A DNA stretch of 23,709 nucleotides, from the NCBI GenBank assembly GCA_036897625.1, contig JAYMTA010000844.1:1-23709 (forward strand). Direction: 5' to 3'. Of the stretch, positions 8,911 to 19,168 are shown piece after piece; the stretch's first letter is position 1, and each line of letters begins with the position of its first letter. This DNA is from Pelargonium cotyledonis. Taxonomy: Eukaryota > Streptophyta > Magnoliopsida > Geraniales > Geraniaceae. A program made the translations under genes and the position numbers. The notes beneath the pieces were generated by a model, which worked only from the letters and a program-made list of their open reading frames with translations, had not been told where the DNA came from and did no database searches.

Positions 8911-10547
8911 ACGGTTTTTTAAATTACTAGTAACATGTATGACTTCTTCGGATATACAGAAGTAGCATATAATTGTGCAAATTGAAGTGCACAAATAACT
9001 GTATAAATGGAGATTTAATAGCCAAGAACCTACAATTAATTTTCAATCATAAAGCTTATTACTAAACACACAACATATGTAGTTCTCACTGCTAGATAGG
9101 AAAACAATATTTATCGTTTTTGTAGTCTTATCGGACTTGATGTATATTACGTGTAAAAATAAACACCAATTGTGTCACATTCACATTTATAGGATCCTAA
9201 TTGTAAGATTTGGGCATGTAATTATTCATTTGTACTCATTAACTACAATAAAACTATTATTGATTTAATTAAGTGTTGAACATGAATTTATATATATATA
9301 TATATATAAGCTAGCTTGTACAGTAAGCCCCGTGAGTGTAACAAGACTTAGTACACAGTATAATATATAAATTGTGTAGTTATATATATAATGAACTCTC
9401 ATTCTTACATGTGAAATTGAACCGATCCAACAAAAATAATTGTATGATTTGCTTTTCCCATACAAAAAAGAAATTAAAATTATAAAAGATTCCAATCCAT
9501 ACATAAGGACCATACCTTGTTTGATCTTGATCAATAACATACCAATTCTGTTGGACAAGATTCAATATATCAATCATGAATACATCAATTTTAGCATCAA
9601 ACTTGTATTTATTTATTTATTTATTATTATGGCTACAAAATTTCACTATTATATGTTTTTTTAAGTGTAACTAACGGCAAAGCTAATTCTTACCTAGATT
9701 CATATCTCACATGCAAACACATTGTGCTCCCAAAATTAATCTTTGTCAAAACAAAAATGGACAAAATTGGTAAGCACAAAGTCATAAGAAACAACAAAAC
9801 TAATGTTAACTAATTATTAAAAAGAAATGTGGAAGAACATATTGACCAACATAAAATTAATTTTTTGAATAGAATATTTTTTACATTTATATTTATTTGT
9901 CTATTTTTCTTACATTTTTTATTTATGAAAATACACTCACCAAACATAAAAAGAAGATATATAATGAAAAAAATTAGTCAACTTATCTTCACTATCAATG
10001 AAGTCCTCTCAATCTATTTCCGTCATTTTCTTATATAAAACATTCAACTTCACGAGAGGCCATAAAAAAGGGTTGAAAACAATTTATTAAACTTACATAT
10101 ATATTTACACGTGTACACGCTTACATTTGCAACTTGTTATATACTTGTGGCTCTAAAAATATTATACTATATAATATAGGTATCTTTTAGTGTTAATTTT
10201 GACTTAAAGTATACTCTAAAATGGTCCCATTTAACCACAAATAATTTTGAGTCCGTGAACCATTTTTGGCACATTGTGCCTTTTGTAATGGCAGACATAT
10301 CCGAATAAAAAAGCATAATTTTTTCTCTAATTTGATTTTCATTGTGACACACGGTTTTGGCTATCATGGTGTTCTTTATAATTGAGAATATGACAGCCTG
10401 AAATTGCATGTAACTCCAAAATCTTATGTCTATTTCTTGCATAGTAGAAGTACTCATTTCCAAAGCTAGAATATATTTTTAATGCATATATGTAGCCTTA
10501 TAATATTGTTAGTTGTTATTTTTTTTTTCTTTACTATTAATATCACT
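8911..10547. other. Gene-poor region after proline-rich gene C
   Basis: AT-rich DNA. The block 9390-9580 is homologous to 3824-4034 downstream of gene A. TA runs occur at 9290-9310 and TTTA runs near 9605-9625. Open frames of 65-99 codons here are unsupported: poor composition, no recognisable domain. Confidence 0.5.
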
Positions 10548-10570
10548 TTTATCAAGAGAATCGACATTAG

Positions 10571-10921
10571 GTTTACAATGTTGCTATTTGTTTGTTTTTG
10601 CATGTCTAATCATGTGATGTGCATCAAAAATTGACAAGATGTTTCAGGTGACAGATTTTACACACTAAAATCACTAAACATCGAATTTTATCTACAACTT
10701 ATTCAATGCAATTAAGACTTTTGTCAAGTAAATTGACATTGAGTTCACAACTGCTAGTTGTTTGTTTTCGCATGTTCAGTCATGTGATGTCTGTCAAAAT
10801 AAAATCAGATGTTTCAGGTGACAGATTGTTTGTAGTTTACAATATTGCTATAGTTGTTTGTTTTAACATGTTCAGTGATGTGATGTGTATAAAAATTAAT
10901 CAGATGTTTCAGATGACAGTC
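10571..10921 (+). repeat. Decayed tandem repeat, three copies of about 86 bp
   Basis: Copies at 10571-10657, 10743-10828 and 10835-10921 share, in order, GTTTACAAT, TTGTTTGTTTT, CATGT, CATGTGATGT and CAGATGTTTCAGGTGACAG-like words. Copies 1 and 2 also share the preceding TCAAG...TTGACATT segment, so the first period is about 172 bp and the second about 92 bp. The origin is unknown; it may be a fragment of a transposable element. An open frame across copies 2 and 3 is a repeat artefact. Confidence 0.7.
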
Positions 10922-11613
10922 TGTCCGTATTTAAAAATAAAAATTAACTCTTTTATACAAACTTGTTTATTACAAGTGTGACTTGCATCATGTAAATTGA
11001 CGCCAAATGAAATAAGTATGCACGACACATGCATATGAGATCTCATTACATGTGTTCTACACTTTGATCTTAAAATCAATCATAGGTTTCGAGTAGCAAA
11101 CTTCTTACACAAAATTATATAACCAAATCTTATGTACAAACTAATTTCTTACAAATGTGACATGCGATCTATCTCATTATACAAATATTGGACCTTGAAT
11201 TCAAAAGTTTGTGTTTCTAAACCTAACTTTCTTTTTACTATATTCCTCTTTACATTTTGAATAACTTCACTTGTTTTTGTTATAGTAAACAATGACAAAT
11301 TTAGAACATATATATTTAAACACAATAACTAGTCAAACAAAAACAAGAAAAATAACACAACAATATTAAGGAACATACATATATTAATCAAGTGCAATAA
11401 GTAGTTGCAAAACAACACTGATAAATGGAAACAAATTCAGACATCTCCTCACGATGTATACAATTAAGACACACAATCTATCCCTAAACCACAACTAAAC
11501 CCTAGCTAGCTAAACAACAATGGAGTTGACATGAAAAACCCTAGCTAGGGTTTCATGCATTCATGCATCTTATTAATGATCATTGAAGATGATGAAGATG
11601 ATGAAGATGATGA
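10922..11613. other. Intergenic region, 3' side of the minus-strand 8-cysteine gene
   Basis: AT-rich with weak further repeat-like words (11100-11165 resembles 10945-10990). Near 11505-11565 there is a cluster of CTAGCTAGGG and CATGCAT words. A 34-bp direct repeat (TGATCATTGAAGA at 11577-11589 and 11611-11623, with GATGAA triplets between) spans the stop codon of the minus-strand gene. No gene is seen. Confidence 0.5.
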
Positions 11614-12057
11614 TCATTGAAGAGGAGGACATATGAAACCAGAAGGAGGTGTCTTTCCACAAGTGATGAGGACTTGAAGAGCCAAAGGAAGGAATATATT
11701 TATGTTAAGAAGCTTGAGCCTAATCACTGTGCACAAACAAACCGCTGCTTCAAGCTCTAGCAACCCTCCAAGAATTGGACAACAAGTGTTCACCACCGGA
11801 TCTCCAAGCCCTATGTGCACCAACCCTCCGAGAACATCCACACAAGCCCCTAGTTTTAGGGCATCAATAGGGCATGTTTGGGGAGTACTAGGTGGAGGAG
11901 TGGTTGGGACACCACCTCCTCCTCCTCCTCCTCCTCCTCCGCCACCTCCGCCGCCACTGCCGGGAGGAGGGGAAGGGGGGGAAGGCGGGGAAGAGAGGGT
12001 ACTTGCTGTACGGGCCGCCGGGGACGGGGAAATCGAGCCTGATCGCCGCCATGGCAA
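11614..12057 (-). CDS. 5'-truncated, chimeric glycine-rich 8-cysteine-motif protein D
   Basis: A minus-strand open frame of 147 codons. Residues 62-143 are a complete 8-cysteine motif (C62, C72, CC92-93, C107, C109, C133, C143; spacing 9-19-0-13-1-23-9), with DALKLGACVDVLGGL matching the family. It is preceded by a short PTTPPPSTP linker and a run of 15 glycines (residues 35-49), so the arm is of the glycine-rich variant. There is no signal peptide. Residues 1 to about 28 are simply the antisense of the AAA-ATPase Walker A region. These genes are normally intronless with an N-terminal signal, so I infer that the promoter, start and signal peptide were lost at a rearrangement near 11961-11982. 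The true remnant is about 11614-11965. It is probably non-functional unless a chimeric transcript exists. Confidence 0.7.
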   Translation of the reverse strand: MPWRRSGSISPSPAARTASTLSSPPSPPSPPPGSGGGGGGGGGGGGGGGVPTTPPPSTPQTCPIDALKLGACVDVLGGLVHIGLGDPVVNTCCPILGGLLELEAAVCLCTVIRLKLLNINIFLPLALQVLITCGKTPPSGFICPPLQ

Positions 12058-13424
12058 ATTACCTGAATTTCAATGTGTATGACTTGGAATTGACGGAGCT
12101 GACTCGCAATTCGGATCTTAGGAGGCTGCTGGTGGCGACGGCGAATCGGTCCATACTGGTGGTCGAGGACATTGATTGCACCATTGAGCTGAAGGATCGT
12201 TTGGAGAAGGCCAGAGCTGCTCAGCCGGATGGCTATCCTGGGACCAATGAAAAAAAACAGGTTCGTTTCATTTCCATATCCTATGTTTCATGTTTTGTTT
12301 GCCACCTAGCCTGTCTTCTTTTAGTTAGGTTAACTATGCCATTAGGACACTGACAATTTAGATCCAAACTTTTGTGAACTTTCATAATTGAATCCGACTT
12401 AAAATCGTTTCGATTCAATTTTGTACACGTGTTTCTAATTTTTGGCTATACAACTAAGTTAAGGTTTATAGGGTTAAACCCTAATACTAAACAAAATGCA
12501 TAGGTTCATTTCATCTTTGTGAAGTAATTCCCTAGTAAAAGAAACATTTTCATAGGCAACGGTAGGTCGTCCACACCTCTTGAACCTGGCTAAACCGAGA
12601 AACATTTTTGCATAAAGTCGTTGGTTGTTACTTTGCGCGTAATTTTGTCCGACATTTTCACATAAACAGTGTAATCAGCAACAAAGTTGACTTCCACGAC
12701 ACCAATAGTAGTGACTTTAGTCTCGGTTATTACGCTTGCTGGTAAATTATTAATAATAGTGACTTTAGGAGTTTCTATACATTTTCACTATATGGACTTT
12801 TGTTTCCTGGAAAAGAATCTGCCTCCTCATTCCTCTCCCTATTTTCTCATTCATATAGTTTATGCATAGCATATCCCAGTATCAATACAATGACTCCATT
12901 CTTGATGTTTTTGTGTTGCTTTGCGCATATTTTTCCAACTACATTGCCTTCCTATGATACAGATTACACTGTCTGGTCTGCTAAATTTCATAGATGGCCT
13001 CTGGTCTAGCTGCGGGGACGAGCGAATCATAATCTTCACGACCAACCACAAACACAAGCTGGACCCAGCATTGTTGCGCCCTGGTCGCATGGATGTTCAC
13101 ATCCACATGTCCTATTGCACCCCGTGCGGGTTCAGGCTTCTAGCCTCCAACTACCTGGGCCTAAAAGACCACCAACTCTTTGCACAGATCAGGGACTCCA
13201 TCCGAACCACCAAAGTGACTCCTGCGGAGGTAGCCGAGCAGTTGCTCAAGAGCGATGACCCCGAAGCTGCCCTTCGAGATTTGATTAAGTTTCTTGATGT
13301 CAAGAAAGAGGAAGAGAAAGCCGAGGCAGAAAAGGGTGATAAACCGGAATCATCCGAGGACAAAAATGAAGACCCAAGTGTAACGGTTGCGGACCAAGAT
13401 GAAACCATATGTTATTTAGAGTAA
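11970..13424 (+). pseudogene. AAA-ATPase copy 1, 5'-truncated (BCS1/AATP1 type)
   Basis: Homology to the other copies starts abruptly at GKA-KRGYLLYGPPGTGKSS, a few residues before Walker A. The membrane anchor and N-terminal AAA-associated domain, about 240 residues, are missing. Exon 1 ends at 12260 (CAG|GT), and the intron 12261-12962 ends in ACAG. Exon 2 is 12963-13424, starting ITLSGLLNFIDG. Walker A, Walker B (ILVVEDIDC), sensor 1 (FTTN) and the LDPALLRPGRMD arginine-finger segment are all intact, and the tail is Lys/Glu-rich. An invariant Trp before the KRGY segment is Gly here. An in-frame ATG at 11892 exists only inside the antisense of gene D's glycine run. With no family promoter or N-terminus it is most likely a pseudogene, although its ATPase core shows no lesion. 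AATAAA at 13454-13459 may be its polyadenylation signal. Confidence 0.8.
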
Positions 13425-13459
13425 GATGTTCTAATAATGACAATCAAACTTACAATAAA

Positions 13460-15336
13460 AATTTGGGGAATTGCATAATACAATTTTAGTTGGTGAATCC
13501 ATCAACTTGTACCACACACGATTAAGCTAATTTTCGTGCGTTATTTGAAGATGTGCAAGTTTAATTATTCAATCATATAAAAGCTCAAATATCTAACACT
13601 TTTTAGGGTGATTAGCAAAAGCAGCTGAGTGGGCTTTTCTTTAGTTGCTCTTCGTCCACCGTTTTGCAAGTATGAACTAACTTTTAGTGCTATGTGATCG
13701 TGATGACAAAAACTATTCAATAGAAGATATAGAATTATAGATATTATACTTATTTGTAACAAATATCAGTGGAATATGTAAATCATGCATTAGGATTTTG
13801 GGTGATTAATCGTGTTTACATGGTGTGTTAAAAATTTATATTTCGTTAAACATGTGAACTCGAATTCAATCCATATGAGATTAGTCGCAAAGTTGGGAAA
13901 GGGACCTACTTTTCTCAAACTACCAACAGTTCCTACACTGTTCAGTGTAGTATATTATAGAGCACAACTTGGCAAAGTGTGGATTTCAGTGGATGCGCAC
14001 ATTTTGGTGAAAAAGATAAAGTAAATTAAGGGTGTTGAAGCTTCCTTTCCGCCTGTGGGCATGCATCTGTGGTTTGAAGGGTCTATCTAATCGAATCTAT
14101 CGGTTACTTTTTGGCAAAAGCAAAAGAAGAAGAGACACGTTTCATTTTGGGAGCTAGAGCCTAAAGACCACCTATGCTCCCGCTCCAAAACAGAGCGCAC
14201 TAGGATTAGTAAAGTACTACTTTATACTCTTTTTTTTTTTTTTAAGTACTAATTTATACTTTTGCTTGAATGTGTTATCCATTTTTGTTATATGACGTGC
14301 ATACGGGTTCGTGCTAGCACATAAATTTAGTGTTCGTTTGATAACTCTTGTTTAACAAGTCTCAACTAGTATTAAGTTGACTCGATTATATGAAACACAT
14401 TTACTTAGATAAATTTAATTTATCTTAGATCAATAGAACTCTAATTAATTTTGGAGTGGTTTGTCTTACAGACAAGCATGAAATTGTAACAAAAAGTCAC
14501 TTTGAGTCATCATTGTTGTCCAAAAAAAATGTTAAAAACCAAAAGAAGAAGAAAAAGACATAGAAGAGCCAAGTTGGTGGTAGACTATGGAGATAAAGTG
14601 AAATGTACAACAACCAGACTTCTCTTCTTCCTCTGCTTTTCACAATTTCACCACATGGTTGGTATTTGGTAAGGAATGGATATTATTTTTCACATTATTT
14701 ATATACATATCTTTCCAAATAGTTGTTTTTAACTCCTTGTCCTTCCTTTTGCTCTTTGTAGAATAATTTCTTGCCAAAAATGCTCTGTTGCATCTCTTTC
14801 TAATTTTTAATTTTTCTGTTCAGGTAATGATAACTCCAAGAAAAGAACCCATTGGAGTGCAACAGCATTCCAAAGATTATGGGCAATATCAACAATATTC
14901 TCTTCCTCTTCAAATTGTACATGTCTATAATTGGAGTCTCAATAAGCATAACCTCTTGAAGTACTAAGATGGTAAATTTGACGTAATGTTGAACCCGAGA
15001 CTTTATAAAGTATCAAATGTGTTAAACAACTTGTTTAATGTTGTTAAACATTATATTTTGATGATTTCAACATCCGAAACATTCTTACTAATGCTACCAA
15101 ACATGGCTTTAGTAGGTTATGCATATGTCATGGTCAAGAACAGAGGTGGCATCAGCACACATGTAATCTTCACGACTTTAGTGGCTTCTCTTCCAAAAAT
15201 TAATTGTGGGTCCCAACTAGATTATTATATCTCTTGTTTATTTGGTTACATGAATGACGTGGAATCCACTCATGACTCATACATGCACTTGATACCATAT
15301 GAGGCCAAAACAACACCAAGACAACACCACTGTCAA
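13460..15336. other. Intergenic region between AAA copies 1 and 2
   Basis: About 1.9 kb with no supported gene. A 119-codon open frame at 14986-15345 has no recognisable domain, and it runs into the copy 2 TATA box, so it is not called. T-rich and A-rich runs occur near 14228-14243 and 14521-14528. Confidence 0.5.
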
Positions 15337-15345
15337 TATATATAA
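15337..15345 (+). promoter_or_regulatory. TATA box of AAA-ATPase copy 2
   Basis: TATATATAA lies 87 bp before the copy 2 start codon, followed by a CT-rich leader without an earlier ATG. Confidence 0.6.
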
Positions 15346-15423
15346 TCCTTCGTTTCTTTGCAACATCTATCCGTCTGCTCTGTTTTCATTTGCTCTGTTT
15401 CTTGAACACTCTGTTTTGCAACT

Positions 15424-17009
15424 ATGTTCTCAGCCAGCAACATGCCTTCACCGTCCTCCCTGTTCTCGGCCTACGCTTCCATGGCGGCTTCGATGATGTT
15501 CTTCAGATCCATAGCCAATGAATTCATTCCCAACCCAGTCCGGCACTATCTCCTCTCCACTTTCCGTTGCATCTTCAAGCCTCGCTCCACTCACCTCACT
15601 CTGGTCTTCGAAGAGCTCTGCAACGGAATCCGCCTCAACCAGGTCTACGAGGCTGCCGAGCTCTACCTCTCCACCAAGATCAGCCCCAACACCGAGAGGC
15701 TCACGATCAGCAAGAGCCCCAAGGAGAAGAACCTGACGATCCGGCTCGAGAAAGGCGAGACCGTCATGGACTGCTTCGAGGGCGTGCAGCTGAAATGGAG
15801 GTTCGTCTGTTCCGAGCAAGAGAAGACCCACCCGAACAACCCGTATGGACCGAGATCCGAAAAGCAGAGGTTTTTCGAGCTGAGCTTCCACAAGAAGCAC
15901 AAAGAACAGGTCATTGGCTCTTACATTCCGTTCTTTCTGGAGAGAGCCAAAGCCATTAGAGACTCGCAGAGGATCCGGAAAATGCACACGCTCCACAACC
16001 AGTCCTACGGAGGTATCGTGAAGTGGGAATCGATCAATCTGGACCACCCGGCGACGTTTGCAACTCTGGCGATGGACCAGGAGCTCAAGAACACTGTGAT
16101 GGAGGACCTGGACAGGTTCGTGAAGAGAAAGGAGTTTTACAAGAAGGTCGGGAAGGCTTGGAAACGCGGGTACTTGCTGTACGGCCCTCCGGGGACCGGA
16201 AAGTCGAGCTTGGTCGCCGCCATGGCCAATTACCTGAATTTCGATGTGTATGATCTGCAACTGGCGAATATAATGCGTGATTCGGACCTGAGGAATCTGC
16301 TTCTGGCCACGGCCAACCGCTCCATTCTCGTGATTGAAGATATTGATTGTAGCGTGGAGATACCGGAGCGCCGCCAGACCAACGGGAACGGAAAGAAACA
16401 ACCCGACGTGCATGCCAGTTTTCAGGTCGGTCCAAATCGAATATTAAGTAGCCAAATTTCATGTTAAGTGCATAATTTCTTGGTTTTTTTAAAATCTGTG
16501 TGTTTTTGGTATTTTAGTTGACATTGTCGGGACTACTGAACTTCATAGATGGGTTATGGTCGAGTTGTGGAGACGAGAGGATCATAATTTTCACGACGAA
16601 CCACAAGGACCGGCTCGACCCTGCGTTGCTACGTCCGGGACGCATGGACATGCACATTCACATGTCCTATTGCACATACTATGGCTTCAAGCTTCTGGCC
16701 TCCAACTATCTGGGCATATCCGCCGGCGACCACCACCTCTACGGAGAGATCGAGGGTCTCCTGGAGACCACGCCGGTGACACCAGCACAGGTTGCTGAAG
16801 AACTGATGAAGAATGAAGACGCTGAGGTGGCGCTTGAAGGGCTGGTGAAGCTACTGAAACGAAAGAAAATGGAAGGTGACACGGACATGGAGGAACCAAA
16901 TGGAACAGTTGGAGCCAAGAAGCAGAAGGTGGAGAAGAAGAAGAGAAAATACGTCAGGAACACAAACAAAAAAATCCCCAGAAGATCGGTAACTAAAAAG
17001 TTAAGTTGA
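15424..17009 (+). CDS. AAA-ATPase copy 2, intact (BCS1/AATP1/HSR4 type)
   Basis: Two exons: 15424-16425 and 16518-17009, a 92-bp phase-0 GT-AG intron, 497 residues. A hydrophobic N-terminal anchor covers about residues 12-33 (LFSAYASMAASMMFFRSIAN), followed by the plant AAA-associated domain (about 35-130). The AAA core has Walker A GPPGTGKS (254-261), Walker B ILVIEDID (301-308), sensor 1 Asn in FTTN (362) and arginine fingers in LLRPGR (373, 376). The tail from about 448 is Lys-rich. Relatives (AATP1, HSR4/OM66, ASD) are membrane-bound ATPases reported at the mitochondrial outer membrane or ER and tied to stress, salicylate or cell-death responses; the substrate is unknown. The ATG at 15424 is the first after the TATA box and has A at -3. 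It is the only copy here with every motif intact, so it is the best candidate for the active gene. Confidence 0.93.
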
Positions 17010-17134
17010 ATATATGTAATTGGATTTGGTAATTGGAAGGATTTGGAGTGTTGATGTAAAGAGAAATCTTAATTCTATTTCAATTTGTAAAATCTTTCCA
17101 AATTCTATTAGGAAAGGTCGGTCCAAAACAGCTA

Positions 17135-17144
17135 TATATAAATA
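17135..17144 (+). promoter_or_regulatory. TATA box of AAA copy 3
   Basis: TATATAAATA lies 66 bp before the copy 3 ATG. The whole space between copy 2's stop and copy 3's start is only about 190 bp, so the copy 2 3' end and copy 3 promoter must share it. Confidence 0.55.
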
Positions 17145-17200
17145 GTTGACAACTTAATTCCATTACTTTTGTTAACTTGTTCTCGTATTGTGTTCACAAT

Positions 17201-18853
17201 ATGGCTTCAATGTTCTCCAGTACCATGTTTCAGGCCGGAGGCATTCCGGCGACGGCCAACATCTTCAACGCCTTCCCGGCTACTTCCTCCATTCTCTCGG
17301 CCTACATGTCGATCTCCACCACATTAGTCCTTTTCCGATCACTAATTAACCAATTACTCCCCAAATTTGTACAAGATTTTCTCTGCAACAAGCTCCAGAA
17401 CTTGTTCTCCTTCTTCCCTTACATGTTCTCCAACGACATCGTCCTCAAAGTGGAGGAGCCCTGGAGTCTCAGCCGCAACGAGCTCTCCGACGCCACCACA
17501 GCCTACCTGTCCACCATCACGGACCCGGAGTGCAAGACCCTCCGCGTCGGCAAGACCACCAGCCAAACCGCCGTGACCACCACGTGCGCGACTCCTTCCA
17601 AGGCGTCAAGCTCTCGTGGTAAAATTTCGTGAGCATCAAGGAAACTCAATCAGGTGCACGCACCGTCAACGAGAGATTCTACACCCTCACATTCGACAAG
17701 AGGCACCAGAAGAAAATCATGGATGAGTATTTGAAGAACATTCTGGACTCCTTCGCGGAGACGAGGAGGAACCAGAAGAAGCTGAAGCTTTACACGCTCC
17801 CGTCCAAGATCAACGGCTATCCGCAGTACCGGACCTGGAAAGCCATGGATTTCCGGCATCCGTCGACCTTCAACACCATTGCCATGGCCGCCGGGATGAA
17901 GGAGGCGGTGTTGGAAGATCTGAACAGGTTTTTGGGTCGCAAGAGCTTCTACACTAAAGTAGGGAGGGCGTGGAAGAGAGGATACTTGCTTTATGGCCCG
18001 CCGGGAACCGGAAAATCGAGCCTCATCGCCACCATGGCAAATTACTTGAAATTTGATGTTTATGATCTGGAGCTGTCCAGCATTCAATCCAACGCCGAGC
18101 TCCGGAAAGCTCTGCTCACCACCTCCGATCGGTCCATTCTTGTAATTGAAGACATTGATTGCAGCTCCCAAGTGCAGAATAGGGTATAGTACCAAATCCT
18201 AATGAACTTAACTTATTCAGTTTTTCAGATTTGAATATTCTTTTATGTTTCTTTTTAAATTCTCAGGCTGTTCTTGATAAAGAAAAGACTCAAAAATCCG
18301 AGGAGGCAGCAGGTGAAGAGGTAAGAGTAAACATTTTTGAGGTCTAATGTTCGAGTTTCGGTGGTTAAACATCTCATTGAGAATTTGTTCAATTCTCTAC
18401 AAAATTGTCTTGAGTGCTATGTTTTATGCAGCTAACGCTTTCGGGTTTGTTGAACTCGATTGATGGTTTATGGTCGATCTGCGCGGAGGAGAGGATTATC
18501 GTGTTCACGACATTCACAAGGAGCAATTGGACCCTGCACTGCTTCGTCCAGGTCGCATGGACATGCACATAAACTTGTCTTACTGCACTAGGGATGGGCT
18601 ACGAGTGCTGGCCAAAAACTATCACGACATTGGTGGCGACCACCCTCTGTTCCAGCAGATTGATCCTTTGTTGGAAGATTTGGAGATCACTCCTGCAATG
18701 GTGGCTGAAGAGTTGATGAAGAGTGATGATCCTGATGTTGCTCTCCAAGAACTTCTCAATTCTCTGCAGCAAAAACAGATAAAGGCTCAAGCTGCTGTTA
18801 TGGAAAATGTTCAAGAAACAGAAACAGAAATAGAAGATGGGAACCCCATTTGA
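17201..18853 (+). pseudogene. AAA-ATPase copy 3, disrupted (BCS1/AATP1 type)
   Basis: It starts MASMFSSTMF, with a longer, more diverged N-terminus than copy 2 and a hydrophobic anchor (SILSAYMSISTTLVLF). There are three lesions. A frameshift (one base missing relative to homologs) falls near 17575-17584. An in-frame TAA at 17620-17622 follows in the resumed frame. A second one-base deletion near 18512-18514 hits the sensor 1 segment. The gene model is exon 17201-18183, intron 18184-18266, a 54-bp exon 18267-18320, intron 18321-18431, and exon 18432-18853. The last intron is at the position shared by all copies; the 83-bp first intron is unique to this copy. Walker A and Walker B are intact. 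The three lesions argue for a pseudogene, unless they are assembly errors. Confidence 0.85.
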
Positions 18854-18986
18854 TTATACTTTGATTTCAGTCTTAGTTTAGATATATAGATATTCAATTA
18901 GTTTTCATTGTTATTTTTTGGTTGAGATATTATATATTCAACATCTTTTACACATGCATGATTAATCTAAAGTAAAAAAAAAAAAA

Positions 18987-19016
18987 ATACTCCGACTCTC
19001 CGGGATGAAGGAGTAT
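18987..19016 (+). repeat. Small inverted repeat after AAA copy 3
   Basis: ATACTCC (18987-18993) and GGAGTAT (19010-19016) are perfect 7-bp inverted arms around 16 bases, next to a poly-A run at 18974-18987. It could be a remnant of a miniature element or chance. Confidence 0.35.
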
Positions 19017-19068
19017 ATTGTATGAACTATTAAGATATTTAACATTCAGAGAATACCAAAAATGCACC

Positions 19069-19168
19069 TGGGCTGGGCTGGGCTATATGACTCTTTACGG
19101 CCCAACCAGACCCGCTGGGTCAGCACGTTAAGACGAAAATACCCCTAATAATCAATTCACTAGGGTTT
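19069..19168 (+). promoter_or_regulatory. Ribosomal-protein-type promoter of L33 (site II plus telo-box)
   Basis: Three overlapping site II words TGGGCT (19069-19074, 19074-19079, 19079-19084), a reverse site II GGCCCA (19099-19104), and a reverse telo-box TAGGGTTT (19161-19168). Site II elements bound by TCP factors, together with a telo-box near the start site, are the known signature of plant ribosomal-protein and other growth-linked promoters. No clear TATA box is present. Confidence 0.75.

Noticed and set aside
10706-10981. A 91-codon open frame
   Set aside because: It is made of the decayed tandem repeat and has no independent support.
14986-15345. A 119-codon plus-strand open frame before AAA copy 2
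   Set aside because: No recognisable domain, no upstream promoter cues, and it ends inside the copy 2 TATA box.
15448-16413. A 321-codon antisense open frame opposite AAA copy 2 exon 1 (similar ones at 17650-18195 and 21416-22018)
   Set aside because: All three mirror the same GC-rich exon in three copies and have no domain of their own. They arise from the codon bias of the sense gene.
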